NCBI GenBank assembly: GCA_956465555.1
Contig: OY101116.1
Coordinates: 3,844,001 to 3,908,000, forward strand
Length of the DNA: 64,000 nt
Direction of reading: 5' to 3'
DNA from: Nitzschia sp. pyKryTriq1
Lineage: Eukaryota > Bacillariophyta > Bacillariophyceae > Bacillariales > Bacillariaceae
A program made the position numbers and the translations under genes. Below, piece after piece: positions 18,521 to 28,156 of the stretch (positions within the stretch are counted from its first letter, which is position 1; each line of letters begins with the position of its first letter). The notes under the pieces are model-generated. The model had not been told where the DNA came from, ran no database searches, and saw only the letters and a list, made by a program, of their open reading frames with translations.

Positions 18521-19792
18521 CTAGGCATCGTTCAAAGCAGTCCGTGACCGCTTCGCCTCCGGCATTTTGGCATCCTCGCTGGTTTGATCAGTCGCCAATG
18601 CCGCTTCGTCGTCATCGCTACTATCGTCGCTGAACACAAGTTCATACGCTTCCCACATCAACTCCATTTCTTCATTCAAGTCTTCATTCAAGTCCTTGTA
18701 GTCGTAGCAAGATCTGTAGTCCGGGTAGATTACAGGTAAAAGCGGCAACAATCGCCTTGCGGTTTCTTCGAGCTCGGACGGCACGGGTGTGTGCGTCACA
18801 ATTCTCTCTCCGCATTCGCAGGGTTCTTTAGAAACAACAGGATACGGAGGGATACGATAGATCGTCTGCTTCCAATCGCTACGATGAAGTTGGCGTCGCG
18901 CGTTGGTAGCGATAGCACCTGAGGATGCCCCCACCAGCATATCGACATGCTTCATGCAAATTGGACGCCAGAGATGAACTAGCAGAGTCGCTAGAGCGTG
19001 CCAGGAAGAGTCAAAGACATCGTTGTCGAGGCGGGGGACACCAGCTCGAAAAGCCGCACGTCGGATCATGCCGTTTAGGCTTCTCTTGGTCGCAGCAGAA
19101 AAACCATCGACAGCGCTTCCTCTCGTCTTGAAAAAACGAGTGGCGGGGATCTCCTGGGTTGGTTGTTGTGCTAATTCCTCTTGAAGAACGAGATGGCGAA
19201 CCGTCACACGTGGATAACTCGTATCCGGGGTGAAAGAGATGGCGAGTTTGAGTGCCCGCTCAAAACCGGAAACAAGAAAAGCTTGAAGAATCTCCAGCAT
19301 TGTAAGCAGAGTGTCCCAGCGGACATCGAACAAGTGGTGCTGCAAGCCCAATTCATCTGAGAGGACGCCGTATACGACATCTCTCCAGTAACGAAAGGCA
19401 AGGTCCTTTGACGAGAATGCAATCACCAAGACATTTCCGACACTCCGCTGATATCGTCTCACGAATCCCAAATTGCGTCGGACGCACAAATGTTCGCGGT
19501 GTGTCGCAAAACGCGTGTCCTCCTTGGGATACTTGCTGTTTCTCCAAAGCTGATCGTCCGAGACGACCGACCGCAAACGTGTGCAGGTGCGCTCGATGCG
19601 TAGCAAGTCCTTAGCACTTCCTAGCAATGAAAACGTGAGCTTCAGAACATCTGTTGGAAGGTCCTCCAAGCCGACATTGTTGTCAGCAGAAGTAGTGGTG
19701 ACGGCGGAAGATCCACGAGTATTACTTGTAGTCATGATCCTACTAGTGGGCATCGGGCAACTGCTACAGTCACCAGCAGGCAACAGATCCAA
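18521..19792 (-). CDS. F-box protein with C-terminal H3-like and H4-like histone folds
   Basis: The protein has 423 residues. Residues about 42-88 are an F-box (LEDLPTDVLKLTFSLLG, then LLRIERTCTRLRSVVSDD and QLW), which in known proteins binds SKP1 in SCF ubiquitin ligases. Residues about 107-210 line up with histone H3: VRRYQRS matches the H3 helix RRYQKS, LEILQAFLVSGFERALKLAI matches [21 protein letters not shown], and PRVTVRHLVL matches KRVTIMPKDIQL. Residues about 234-314 line up with histone H4: IRRAAFRAGVPRL matches IRRLARRGGVKRI, then a long alpha-2 with LATLLVHLWRPI, then LHRSDWKQTIYRI at the VTAMDVVYAL position. An acidic tail ends in a basic KRSRTALNDA patch. The order F-box, H3, H4 suggests an adaptor that binds histones or histone chaperones by mimicry. 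The DNA-contact residues are only partly kept. Confidence 0.75.
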   Translation of the reverse strand: MDLLPAGDCSSCPMPTSRIMTTSNTRGSSAVTTTSADNNVGLEDLPTDVLKLTFSLLGSAKDLLRIERTCTRLRSVVSDDQLWRNSKYPKEDTRFATHREHLCVRRNLGFVRRYQRSVGNVLVIAFSSKDLAFRYWRDVVYGVLSDELGLQHHLFDVRWDTLLTMLEILQAFLVSGFERALKLAISFTPDTSYPRVTVRHLVLQEELAQQPTQEIPATRFFKTRGSAVDGFSAATKRSLNGMIRRAAFRAGVPRLDNDVFDSSWHALATLLVHLWRPICMKHVDMLVGASSGAIATNARRQLHRSDWKQTIYRIPPYPVVSKEPCECGERIVTHTPVPSELEETARRLLPLLPVIYPDYRSCYDYKDLNEDLNEEMELMWEAYELVFSDDSSDDDEAALATDQTSEDAKMPEAKRSRTALNDA

Positions 19793-20741
19793 TGAGAGTG
19801 AGCGTGAATATTTTGCTCTTTTGTTTTACCTTTGATGATGCTCTTCTGCTGCATCCATCGTCGACAGCGGCAAGAAGAAGTAAACTCAATCATCAGCAGC
19901 GAGAGATCGAAGGAAGAACCAAACAGAACGAAACATCAAGCAAAACCTCCAAAAATCTCGGATCAGATGTCATTGCGGCCACGCGCAGATAGATCGCAGA
20001 TCCGCAGCAGCTCAGGGGTCTGGTAGAGCGCAGCGTTCAATCAGTGCCGCAAAGTAAGTTCAAGTCCGAAGTCCGTACCTGGTACAGTACCAGTACACCG
20101 GTACAGTAGTGCAGAAAATGCGTGCGTCGTCCGTCTCGAAGTGGTTTTGGAACGAACGAGAGGGGCGAAGGACACGACGCATGAGTTGTTGGCTTTATTT
20201 TATTGCCTCTATCTGCGGTTCACTGTAACAGGCACAAGTACTGTACCGGCTGCTGGACACGGATCGATGAGCGCAAACGAAGATCCCAATCCATCGGAGC
20301 CGAACTTTGCTTCGCTTTCCATCTTCTACACAGTACCGGTACCGCACCGGTACGTAGTCGTCAGTAAGTCCTTGGTAAATCTACAGTACCTCTTTTCTTT
20401 GGGCCTCTTCATTCGTACCGGGCCGCGTTCGGCCCACGCACACACACGTACTCAATAGCCCAGTACCATTCAGTCAATACGTACCGCGGTACCGGTGCGG
20501 TACAGTACGTGTGAAAAATGTTACTGTGCAGTAGACAGTACTGTAGTTACCATCGTGACGGGCTGTTGGGGGGCATTTTCGGCCACACGATGACCGAGGC
20601 CCAACAAAATGTCTTGAGACGAAAGGGAGCAGAAAGCGCACTTTTTCATTCATGGCGTTCCGATTTCATCTTGGTGCTGCTCTACTACTTCGCATACCAG
20701 AGCAACGATCAGTCCACACAACTCGCAAACACAAAACAAAC
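19793..20741. other. Divergent promoter region rich in GTAC palindromes
   Basis: The 950 bases between the F-box/histone gene and the cyclin hold at least four clusters of gtacc/ggtac palindromes, near 20067-20107, 20240, 20328-20356 and 20461-20514. They lie on the cyclin side. Short plus-strand frames across them are artefacts of the repeats. Confidence 0.5.
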
Positions 20742-21716
20742 ATGACCATGATGACCCTATCTCAAGACGAAACGCTCGATACAATCGAGGCCCTGTGTCG
20801 TCAGGAAGATAATGGCTACCAAGTTTATGACTATTTAGATGTAGCCGCAAGAAAAGTAAGCTCCCAGTGTCCACTTCAGCAGGAACCGGCGATGGTTGAC
20901 CACTCGTGCCGGTCTTCCATGGTCCAATGGTGCAACAACCTTGTCGACTTTTGCAAATACAGCCGCGAGACTTCAGCGTCCGCAATCTCTTGTCTTGACC
21001 GATACCTTGCCACAGAGGAGGGTTTCAAATCGCTGTTCAATCCCGAAGAATTCCAGCTTGCCGCCATGTGCGCGTTGTATACGACTGCGAAAATCCACGA
21101 GAAACAGGCATTAGAGCCCTCCTCGATTGCCAAACTCAGTCGGGGAGCGCACAGCAGCATGGATGTGGAAGCAATGGAGGCCAAAATGTTAAAGGCGCTC
21201 CAGTGGAGAGTGAATCCACCAACCGCTACCAGGTTTGCGAGCCTCTTTTTGGACTTGATCCCCTCTCACATCCTGGATAACGTTTCGCGACAAAATCTTT
21301 CCCAACTTGTCCAATATCAAATCAACTTATCACTTTTGAACTATTCGTTGAGTTTGAACAAAGCTTCGCACATTGGATTGGCTGCTTTGTTAAATGCTAT
21401 TGACAGTCAAGAACAAGACGGAGACCAAACAAGCATGATAAGCATGTTTCTTCAGTCCGAAATTGGCTCTATTCTGGCTTCTACTACCAATGGCGGATCG
21501 TCCCATGAAAACCTTCTATTGAATGTGCGCTTTGGACTGTGTACCGAAATTTCTCGGCAGTCCTCTTCCGAGCCAATGCGAGCCATCCTCACGGCCAAGC
21601 TTTCCATGATTTCCAAACTACCCAGCAGCCCCACCTCTACTACCTCCACCAAATCCTTTCAAATCAGCAGCCATACTGGATCGCCCCGTATGGTTATTGA
21701 TGGTGTGTCGGCATAG
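20742..21716 (+). CDS. Cyclin (diatom-type, PHO80/dsCYC-like)
   Basis: There are 324 residues from the Met at 20742. An earlier in-frame Met at 20652 would add a 30-residue extension not expected for a cyclin. The cyclin N fold spans about 25-160: MVQWCNNLVDFCKYSRETSASAISCLDRYLA is the signature helix pair, and EFQLAAMCALYTTAKIHEK follows. Then comes MEAKMLKALQWRVNPPTATRFASLFLDL, the end of the box and the start of the second fold. Cyclins activate cyclin-dependent kinases. This compact type with one well-kept cyclin box resembles the diatom-expanded cyclins that respond to nutrients and light. No destruction box is obvious, and the C-terminal 50 residues are Ser/Thr-rich. Confidence 0.8.
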   Translation: MTMMTLSQDETLDTIEALCRQEDNGYQVYDYLDVAARKVSSQCPLQQEPAMVDHSCRSSMVQWCNNLVDFCKYSRETSASAISCLDRYLATEEGFKSLFNPEEFQLAAMCALYTTAKIHEKQALEPSSIAKLSRGAHSSMDVEAMEAKMLKALQWRVNPPTATRFASLFLDLIPSHILDNVSRQNLSQLVQYQINLSLLNYSLSLNKASHIGLAALLNAIDSQEQDGDQTSMISMFLQSEIGSILASTTNGGSSHENLLLNVRFGLCTEISRQSSSEPMRAILTAKLSMISKLPSSPTSTTSTKSFQISSHTGSPRMVIDGVSA

Positions 21717-22336
21717 TAAGGTACAACCCTATTGGTGGGGAATCACAGCCTTGGACACCGCGATTCGGACCAGCTACTTTAGAAGAAGCAAATGATAACA
21801 ACGCTTCTACTAGCATGACCAATAATTTTTGCATCATTGTCTGCCGTGTCTCTCTACAAGCTGGCGGTACAGGAGCGAGCTCTACTCTGCTAGAGATACG
21901 TTCCATTGGAGTGTCATATTGCGATAAGCAAGGTGCTCTATGTACTCTGGTAGATTGTTTGCTTGTGGTCTTGACTCTAAAACCTGGATCCCCAAACGAT
22001 ACACAAGAGCTTTCACCCCCAGCCCTTTCCAGAAGTCGACAGAGTCCATTATTTGGTGATATGTTTTTTAAACGTATCTGTATATTATTTATATAAAAAT
22101 TTGGCGCGAAAGAGTGCGCATGATGCGCCTCCTCGCATCTTCCGAAATTATTGTTCTTTTGGATTCACGGAAGCTTCACCATAATATTCACGATCCCACA
22201 CTTACTGCCTGTATTAGTGTGCTTAAGATCGGAGAGGGACCTTCGCCGACGATGAGATGATTCTTGACATCACATTCAAACGACGGCGATCGACAACAAG
22301 CTACCTATAATAACAGCACATACCGGTACAGCAGAG
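21717..22336. other. Intergenic region
   Basis: These 620 bases contain an A/T-rich stretch near 22060-22110 and nothing I can assign. The last 80 bases are the leader of the next gene. Confidence 0.35.
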
Positions 22337-23833
22337 ATGCCACCCCTTTCTCGAAGCAACAACCCTCCTCAAAACAACAAGCCCGATATCGGCTTGGAGG
22401 ATGTCCTTCCTCATTTGCAAACGACCCTCTTCTTCACGGGAGCCTTTTGCGTCGCTTGGTCCTGGGATTTGGTCGTCTATGCAATTTCTCATGTTCGATA
22501 TGGAGAAGACCCGTTGGACAACCAGCTTGCGTTTGGAAATCAACATGCTCCCAAGCATTTGATCGTGCTGCTACTACAGTATGTGGGAGTTTGTGGGGCA
22601 GCAGCACTCCTATCCAATCGTTACCGAAGGCAAGGAGGAAACAAGAACGATGCTGCCGTCATGGCCATTGAATTCTTTCCCAGTCCGGTCTTTGCCGGAA
22701 AGCTCATGGCATATCTGGCACAGTTTCGATTTGACCCACTTCATCAAGCTTTGCTCAATTTGGCGGCGACTTGGTTTTCTGCCTTTGTGGCTTATCTTGC
22801 GTCGTCGTCATCATCATCAACCACGCCCAATGAAAATACTTCGATTGGATTTTGGCAACGGACTGGCTTGATCATTCGAGACACTTTGGGTTTTGGTTTG
22901 GGGATTGCCTGGAATGTTCTACTAGCCCAGTTTGGACCGGACGATTACTCACAATTGAATGTGATGCATTTCCTGGCGTTAGTCGCCTATCTTCTCTTGG
23001 TATTGGTAATTGCCTTGAAATTGGCAGCCATGGTCTCCGACAATCCCGTGACGTTATGGGATCGCAATCTGTCCCTCTTGGCGTTTGCCATGTATGTGGT
23101 GTGTGGATTTACCTTGGTTGGATTCCTCAATACGTTACTAGGAGACGGATGGGTTGGATCTTTGGAAAGTTTCGGAATTGTTTTGGTATTGGCAGCAATG
23201 GCCTCTACCATGGTGGCCGTCGCCGACTTGGATGGGATGCTGCTGGCGCAGCAAGAGGAGGGATACGGTGATGTAGAGAGCAATAACCTTTCTTCATGGC
23301 AATACAAATCTTCCAAATTTGGGGCCTTTGGTGGGATCTTGAATTGTTGTATATTTGTTCCTTGTGTTTGGTGCTGCTGTCCGTGGATTCCTCTACTCAT
23401 TCTGTTGGCGGGTATGACGGAGTCAGTCGGTGTCAAGGAACATTGGTTTCGACTCATTGCCATGGTGGCTGGTCTAGCAAGTTCCATTGAAGGAAGCAGC
23501 ATGCTGACATCCGCAACGGATGCACTGGCGATGACTCTTGGTATTTGTGGCCACAAACACTGCTATCATCCATGGATGTTTGTATTGTTGCAAGTTGGCC
23601 TTGCGATTGGATGCACCATTCTTATACTACCTCTCATTGCTCCATTTTCACCATTTTCATCCTCCCCCTTTCCTACCGCCCCTCCTCTCTATGACGCTGG
23701 TGATATGGGCGGTGATGTAGCCAGGACAATACCCGTCCCCATTCCGGTGCCATCGGCGCCCGCCGAAGACCAACCGTTGCTGTACAATGTACCTCCCGCC
23801 CACAATCCCAACTATGATCCGAATCGTATGTAA
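22337..23833 (+). CDS. Multi-pass membrane protein of unknown function
   Basis: The protein has 498 residues, with about nine or ten hydrophobic helices between 25 and 455, for example TTLFFTGAFCVAWSWDLVVYA, FLALVAYLLLVLVIALKLAAM, SLESFGIVLVLAAMASTMVAV and FVLLQVGLAIGCTILILPLI. A Cys-rich helix (CCIFVPCVWCCCPWIPLLIL) at about 336-355 is unusual. The C-terminus is a proline-rich cytosolic tail (PVPIPVPSAPAEDQPLLYN) holding an acidic-dileucine-like EDQPLL motif, a common endosomal or vacuolar sorting signal. There is no cleavable signal peptide, and I recognise no transporter motif. Confidence 0.65.
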   Translation: MPPLSRSNNPPQNNKPDIGLEDVLPHLQTTLFFTGAFCVAWSWDLVVYAISHVRYGEDPLDNQLAFGNQHAPKHLIVLLLQYVGVCGAAALLSNRYRRQGGNKNDAAVMAIEFFPSPVFAGKLMAYLAQFRFDPLHQALLNLAATWFSAFVAYLASSSSSSTTPNENTSIGFWQRTGLIIRDTLGFGLGIAWNVLLAQFGPDDYSQLNVMHFLALVAYLLLVLVIALKLAAMVSDNPVTLWDRNLSLLAFAMYVVCGFTLVGFLNTLLGDGWVGSLESFGIVLVLAAMASTMVAVADLDGMLLAQQEEGYGDVESNNLSSWQYKSSKFGAFGGILNCCIFVPCVWCCCPWIPLLILLAGMTESVGVKEHWFRLIAMVAGLASSIEGSSMLTSATDALAMTLGICGHKHCYHPWMFVLLQVGLAIGCTILILPLIAPFSPFSSSPFPTAPPLYDAGDMGGDVARTIPVPIPVPSAPAEDQPLLYNVPPAHNPNYDPNRM

Positions 23834-23959
23834 AGTACAATATTTTGTCGTGCTGTAATAATCATAATAGTAATAATGTTAGGTTGATCCACTAGGCAGT
23901 ACCTGTAGTGTTTCCTGTTTGTTGTAGCAGTACATATCTAGAGTCAGTCAATCAGTCGT

Positions 23960-25240
23960 CTACAACTCACCACCCGACTTCGTATTCCTACTAGTAGCAG
24001 CGTCTTGTGCTTGTTGGTATGCTTCGGTTTTCGGTAAAAGTCCAAAACGAATCAAATCATGAGCCGCATCCAGCAAAGTTTCAGTGGCATTGCGATAGGT
24101 AAGGTCGAGTGCTTCTTGGGAGCGGGCCGTGCTGTAATGTAGAGGTCGACCGATCCGGCCATAGATAAATGCCAGTTCTGGATCGAAAAAGGACATGATC
24201 CAGAGGATCCATTTTGGAATAATCCAAGAACGAATTCGATACCCCATGGGACCAAAATGCTCCCGTAAAATCGTTGATATCTCTGGTAAAAAAGCATTGC
24301 CACCATCGGTCTGAGTGAGTAAAAATCGTCGTCGGTAAGAAGAACTGGTAGTATTACGATGAGACGGGAGACTTGCGGCACGAATATGGGCCTCTACAAC
24401 ATCTTGCATATCCACTAATGCCACAAATAGGTTGATGCTGCCAGGGTCTTTGGCCTCCATGATGCGTTGGATGAGTCTCATGGAACTCAGATTTTCACTG
24501 GATGTCATTTTGCCCAAAACAATCGTAGGAAGAAGGGTAGTCAATCGAAACGACAACATCGAATCTGGATTCGTCGATTGTTGCTGCTCCACAAAATCCC
24601 ACGCCGCCCGTTCGGAAAGAGTCTTGATTTTAGCATAACTGGGTACATTGGGACCTTCTAAATTGCTCCAATCGTCTTCGTTGAAGACATAGATGTCACT
24701 TGTGGACGATTTGACTGGGTCGTTGGCATGTCCTTGACTAATTGCCGAAGCCGAACTCGTAAAGACGAATTGCGTCACGGAAGGTGTGGCCTGAGCCGCC
24801 GCTAACAAAGATTGGACGGCGTGAATTGCTTCCTCGATGAGCCGGGCTTCTTCGCTGCCATCGTATCCTTTCACTTCGACGACAGCTGCAGTATGAAAGA
24901 CCCATTCGATGCCACCCTCCAATAACGTTTCGTACACTTTTGGATCCGTTTCCTTCAACTCAAAGGCAACCAGTTCCAGTTGGGTAGCAGCATTTGGGAA
25001 GGATTGAAGAGTCGCCGTCTTGGTGGGATTGGTAAGGTCCCTGACAGTTCCACGAACACGATGGCCTCGTTTCAAGAGTTCCTGGACGAGACTGGAGCCA
25101 ATCAATCCATTGGCGCCAGTGACCAACACGAATGGGCGATGATCGTCTGGCAATTGAGAGGCGGATAAGAAATCTGGAGCACAACAAAGCACCACAAGAA
25201 GGAAGAACAAAAATACCAATATTTGGCGGCACGTTATCAT
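23960..25240 (-). CDS. Secretory extended SDR (dihydroflavonol-reductase-like), copy 2
   Basis: There are 426 residues from the Met at 25240. The frame is open to 25297, but those 19 residues are encoded by a segment homologous to the untranslated leader of copy 3, so I reject them. A strong signal peptide (ILVFLFFLLVVLCCAPDFLSA) precedes the NAD(P) motif TGANGLIG, then RGTVRD, the Ser motif FVFTSSASA and the catalytic pair YAKIK. It belongs with the copies at 16812 and 26062 and shares the block EHFGPMGY and then WIIPKWILWIMSFFD. Unlike them it ends in GGEL rather than SDEL, so ER retrieval is probably weaker or lost. The enzyme may be secreted or move further along the pathway. Confidence 0.8.
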   Translation of the reverse strand: MITCRQILVFLFFLLVVLCCAPDFLSASQLPDDHRPFVLVTGANGLIGSSLVQELLKRGHRVRGTVRDLTNPTKTATLQSFPNAATQLELVAFELKETDPKVYETLLEGGIEWVFHTAAVVEVKGYDGSEEARLIEEAIHAVQSLLAAAQATPSVTQFVFTSSASAISQGHANDPVKSSTSDIYVFNEDDWSNLEGPNVPSYAKIKTLSERAAWDFVEQQQSTNPDSMLSFRLTTLLPTIVLGKMTSSENLSSMRLIQRIMEAKDPGSINLFVALVDMQDVVEAHIRAASLPSHRNTTSSSYRRRFLLTQTDGGNAFLPEISTILREHFGPMGYRIRSWIIPKWILWIMSFFDPELAFIYGRIGRPLHYSTARSQEALDLTYRNATETLLDAAHDLIRFGLLPKTEAYQQAQDAATSRNTKSGGEL

Positions 25241-25400
25241 GATGGCTTTGTGGGTAATAATATAATGCAAATGATGATGAAGATCATCATTCATCATACA
25301 TAATAATATACCGGTATATGTGTCGATCGATGCCTGTAATCCTGCGAAGAAAATACGCTTTATTATTTACGCCCGCAATAAGCGCGCGGTGCCAATGAAA
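25238..25400 (-). repeat. Duplicated 5' region of SDR copy 2 (homologous to 27440-27600)
   Basis: The segment ggctttgtgggtaataat, followed by aatgc and aatgatgatg, occurs here and at about 27450-27485. Both are followed by a gtcgatcgatgc element and a tacgcttta ... acgcc element in the same order. The promoters of copies 2 and 3 were therefore duplicated with the genes. Confidence 0.65.
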
Positions 25401-25624
25401 CGACGCGACAAATAGCGCGTAAGGGGAGACAGGGCGGGCCGGCGGAGGGGTCTCCAAAATGCATTGAGAATTTTTACGGTGGCCGAAGTTCCCCCTGGGA
25501 GCTGGGGGAATTCACTACTTTGGGGCTTAAAATTCGGTGGGAACGGCCTATTCCGAATGGTAATCAACGTACATTTCTAATAACAGATGCTCAGGCATGC
25601 TACTAGTACATTGTCAAGGAGACG

Positions 25625-26028
25625 ATGAAGACTCGCCAAGCCGCCTATCATGGATTGAAGGCTGCGGTGGCTTGTACCGACGTTGAGGATTACCGCCGGA
25701 TCCTTTTCAGTTTCACAACCAAGCCAATCGATAAAAGTGTCGCCTCCCAGATTGTGTCCTCCAGGTTTGTGAATATTGAACTTTTCAAGCCGAGACGGAA
25801 CGCCGCGCTAAGGAGGATACAAGAAGGGCTCCTCGAGCAGGTCTGTCAGGTCAAAAACCGTTTGACTTTGCGACTCCCTGCAGTGGCTGCCACATTATGT
25901 TGGTCTCTGGATCTACAATGTGCTGTCCATGCAATGCCGTCGTGTATTGTAGCGAAATGTGCCAACAAGACGACTGGCCGAATCACAAATATATCTGTGC
26001 ACACCGAAAGAAGTTGAAGCAGAAATAA
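25625..26028 (+). pseudogene. MYND zinc-finger protein fragment, frame broken
   Basis: A 130-codon frame begins at 25625 (RQAAYHGLKAAVACTDVEDYRRILFSF) and looks protein-coding. Its 3' half is out of frame with an unmistakable MYND finger that reads from about 25905: TMCCPCNAVVYCSEMCQQDD, then WPNHKYICAHRKK, ending with TAA at 26026. The finger has the C-x2-C ... YCS-x2-CQ-x2-DW-x2-H-x3-C pattern of the family, which binds proline-rich partners and often sits in SMYD or ankyrin proteins. No splice pair joins the two frames cleanly. The region is therefore a decayed gene or the end of a larger one, stranded between two SDR copies. Confidence 0.55.
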
Positions 26029-26061
26029 ATTCGACATCAACTAAAATTGCAGCTCTCTGGC

Positions 26062-27342
26062 CTACAACTCGTCACTCCAAGAAACACCATAAGTCTTATA
26101 CCCCTCCGTTTTGGGAACCAAACCTTTTTGAATCATGGCATGCGCTGTAGCCAAGATGATTTCCGTGGCATTGGTGTGATAAGTGATTCCCAGCACCTCC
26201 CGCGATTTGGCGTTGCTGAATGAAACTTGGGTTCCCATAAGGCGGTAGAGAGAAGCCAGGCCGCTATCAAACCACGAAAGAATCCACACAATCCATTTGG
26301 GAACCTTCCAGGTGGGAATGTTATAGCCCATTGGGCCAAAGTGTTCTCTTAGAATGCCAACCAACTCGGGAAGAGAGACGTCGCCACCCTCCATTCGAGT
26401 CAATATGAATCGTCGCCGACCCCTGACAGGTCCACCTTCTTGCATTGCGGCTCGAAAATGGGCTTCGACCACATCTCGAATATCCACAAAGGGCATGGTC
26501 AGCTCGATGACCCCTTTGTTGCCAATAAGGGTTTCGTACACGATCCTTTGAGAGGATCTGACGTTGTCGGAAGCACTGGGGCCCAAGATAAAGGTCGGAA
26601 GAAGACTGGTGAATCGGAAGTGGGCAGGAGTATTCTCTACGTATTCCCAGGCCTGTTTTTCCGTCAATGTTTTCAGCTGGTCATAATCAGTGATTGCTCC
26701 TGATCCATTGAGGTTACTCCAATCTTCTTCGGTAAAAACGTGTTTCGCGCCATATTTGTCTGGGTCGTGACCAGTGGCAACGGCCGCAACGGATCCAGTG
26801 TATACAAACTGCGTCACCGAAGGCGTCGCCTGTGCAGCTCCCAGTAGCAGTCGCATGGAATGTACAGACTGATTAATTTTCTCGGCGGCTTCTGGCTGTG
26901 GTTTAAAACCCACAAAGGGCGCAGCTTCATGAAAAATCCATTCCACTCCATCCCGCAAAAGATACTTGTAAACTTGTGGGTCTTCTTCCTTCAGATCAAA
27001 GTCCACAAATTCGAGGTGCGTCTTCGCATTCGGAAAGGATTTCAAGTTGGATGTCTCTGTGGTGTTGGTCGTGCCCAGAACGGCGGCTCGCACACGGTGG
27101 CCCCTTTTCAAGAGCTCCTGGACTAGGTTGGTGCCGACAAGTCCATTCGCACCAGTGATGAAGACAAAGGGTAAATCAGCAGATACGTCACTGGGTTGTG
27201 AATTCTCATCGTACGATTGAATCGTCGTGCTCGCATCCAGCCGCAAATCTGCCCAGTTTGGAGAAATTGTGGCCATCAAGAGCAGCAGAATCAGACTGAC
27301 CCGCAATGCAGGAGTACGAGAGTAGGAAACATTCACTCTCAT
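26062..27342 (-). CDS. Secretory extended SDR (dihydroflavonol-reductase-like), copy 3, C-terminal SDEL
   Basis: The protein has 426 residues. The signal peptide is ALRVSLILLLLMATISPNWA. The NAD(P) motif TGANGLVG lies at about 63-70, and the catalytic Ser (FVYTGSVAA) and YDQLK are present. The closest relative is copy 1: both share FTEEDWSNL, PAHFRFTSLLPTFILGP (with PVHFRF in copy 1), the VLGITYHTNATEIIL block and the C-terminal HSWSDEL/VSWSDEL. SDEL is a KDEL-type ER-retrieval signal. The gene lies head-to-tail with copy 2, about 820 bases upstream of it on the minus strand. The MYND remnant lies between them. Confidence 0.82.
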   Translation of the reverse strand: MRVNVSYSRTPALRVSLILLLLMATISPNWADLRLDASTTIQSYDENSQPSDVSADLPFVFITGANGLVGTNLVQELLKRGHRVRAAVLGTTNTTETSNLKSFPNAKTHLEFVDFDLKEEDPQVYKYLLRDGVEWIFHEAAPFVGFKPQPEAAEKINQSVHSMRLLLGAAQATPSVTQFVYTGSVAAVATGHDPDKYGAKHVFTEEDWSNLNGSGAITDYDQLKTLTEKQAWEYVENTPAHFRFTSLLPTFILGPSASDNVRSSQRIVYETLIGNKGVIELTMPFVDIRDVVEAHFRAAMQEGGPVRGRRRFILTRMEGGDVSLPELVGILREHFGPMGYNIPTWKVPKWIVWILSWFDSGLASLYRLMGTQVSFSNAKSREVLGITYHTNATEIILATAHAMIQKGLVPKTEGYKTYGVSWSDEL

Positions 27343-28156
27343 AATGGCTCTGTCTTGAAATTATAACCATCGGGTGCGGGGTGCGGGGAAAGATTATTGT
27401 CGTCGCGCGATCATTTCGAAGTTACAAAAAAAGTGTGAAGGTGCATGGTGGTGGCTTTGTGGGTAATAATAATGCGAATGATGATGGTGATGATGTATGA
27501 CATGAGTCTCGTCGATCGATGCTACCGGTACTGCGGTATCCGATGAGATTCTGTGATAAGTACGCTTTACGCCTGCGCGGCGTTGCCTCTCACGATGATA
27601 GGCGGACTCAGATCCAAAAGATTTTCCAACAAGCAGCGCAGTAGCCGGTGTTCTCAGCATCGGACCTCGAGGACCTCGCGACCCTGAACCTTCCACGCAC
27701 CGCATCTGTGGCGTGGAAGCTCCTTACTACTAACTGTACCGGTACAGTACCAGTACCAGGTACCTACCTGGTACTAACACAGTACCGGCGGTACCTGGTA
27801 CACATACGAATGGTGGAATCTATCGCCACCAGAGCATGCAGAGTGCTACAGTCGGTAAAAGGTCTGAGGAGTCGTCGCGTCTACTCTCTCTCTACTCCAG
27901 CTCTACTACTAGCTAGAGTAGAGCTATACTATACCGGTAGTCGTCGAGTAGAGACCTACATACCAAGTCCTATTCCTAGTATGCACGCAAACGACATCAG
28001 GTTGCCGTCATGCACGCCTTGCGAAGGAGCTTACAAGGTGGTTTACGAAGGAATATTGGCAGGTGAACAATTACTACATTTACTTCAAGTTTGAAAGATG
28101 TGTAGTACCAGTGGTGAGTGGTGGGCCACCTTGGCTGTTGATGGCTACCTCTACTA
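27343..28156. other. Intergenic region with duplicated promoter and GTAC palindromes
   Basis: 27440-27600 is the partner of the promoter repeat at 25238-25400. 27720-27800 is a dense run of gtacc/ggtac palindromes, and 27870-27960 alternates ctctactc and agtagag motifs. Plus-strand frames here follow the repeats and are not credible. Confidence 0.5.
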
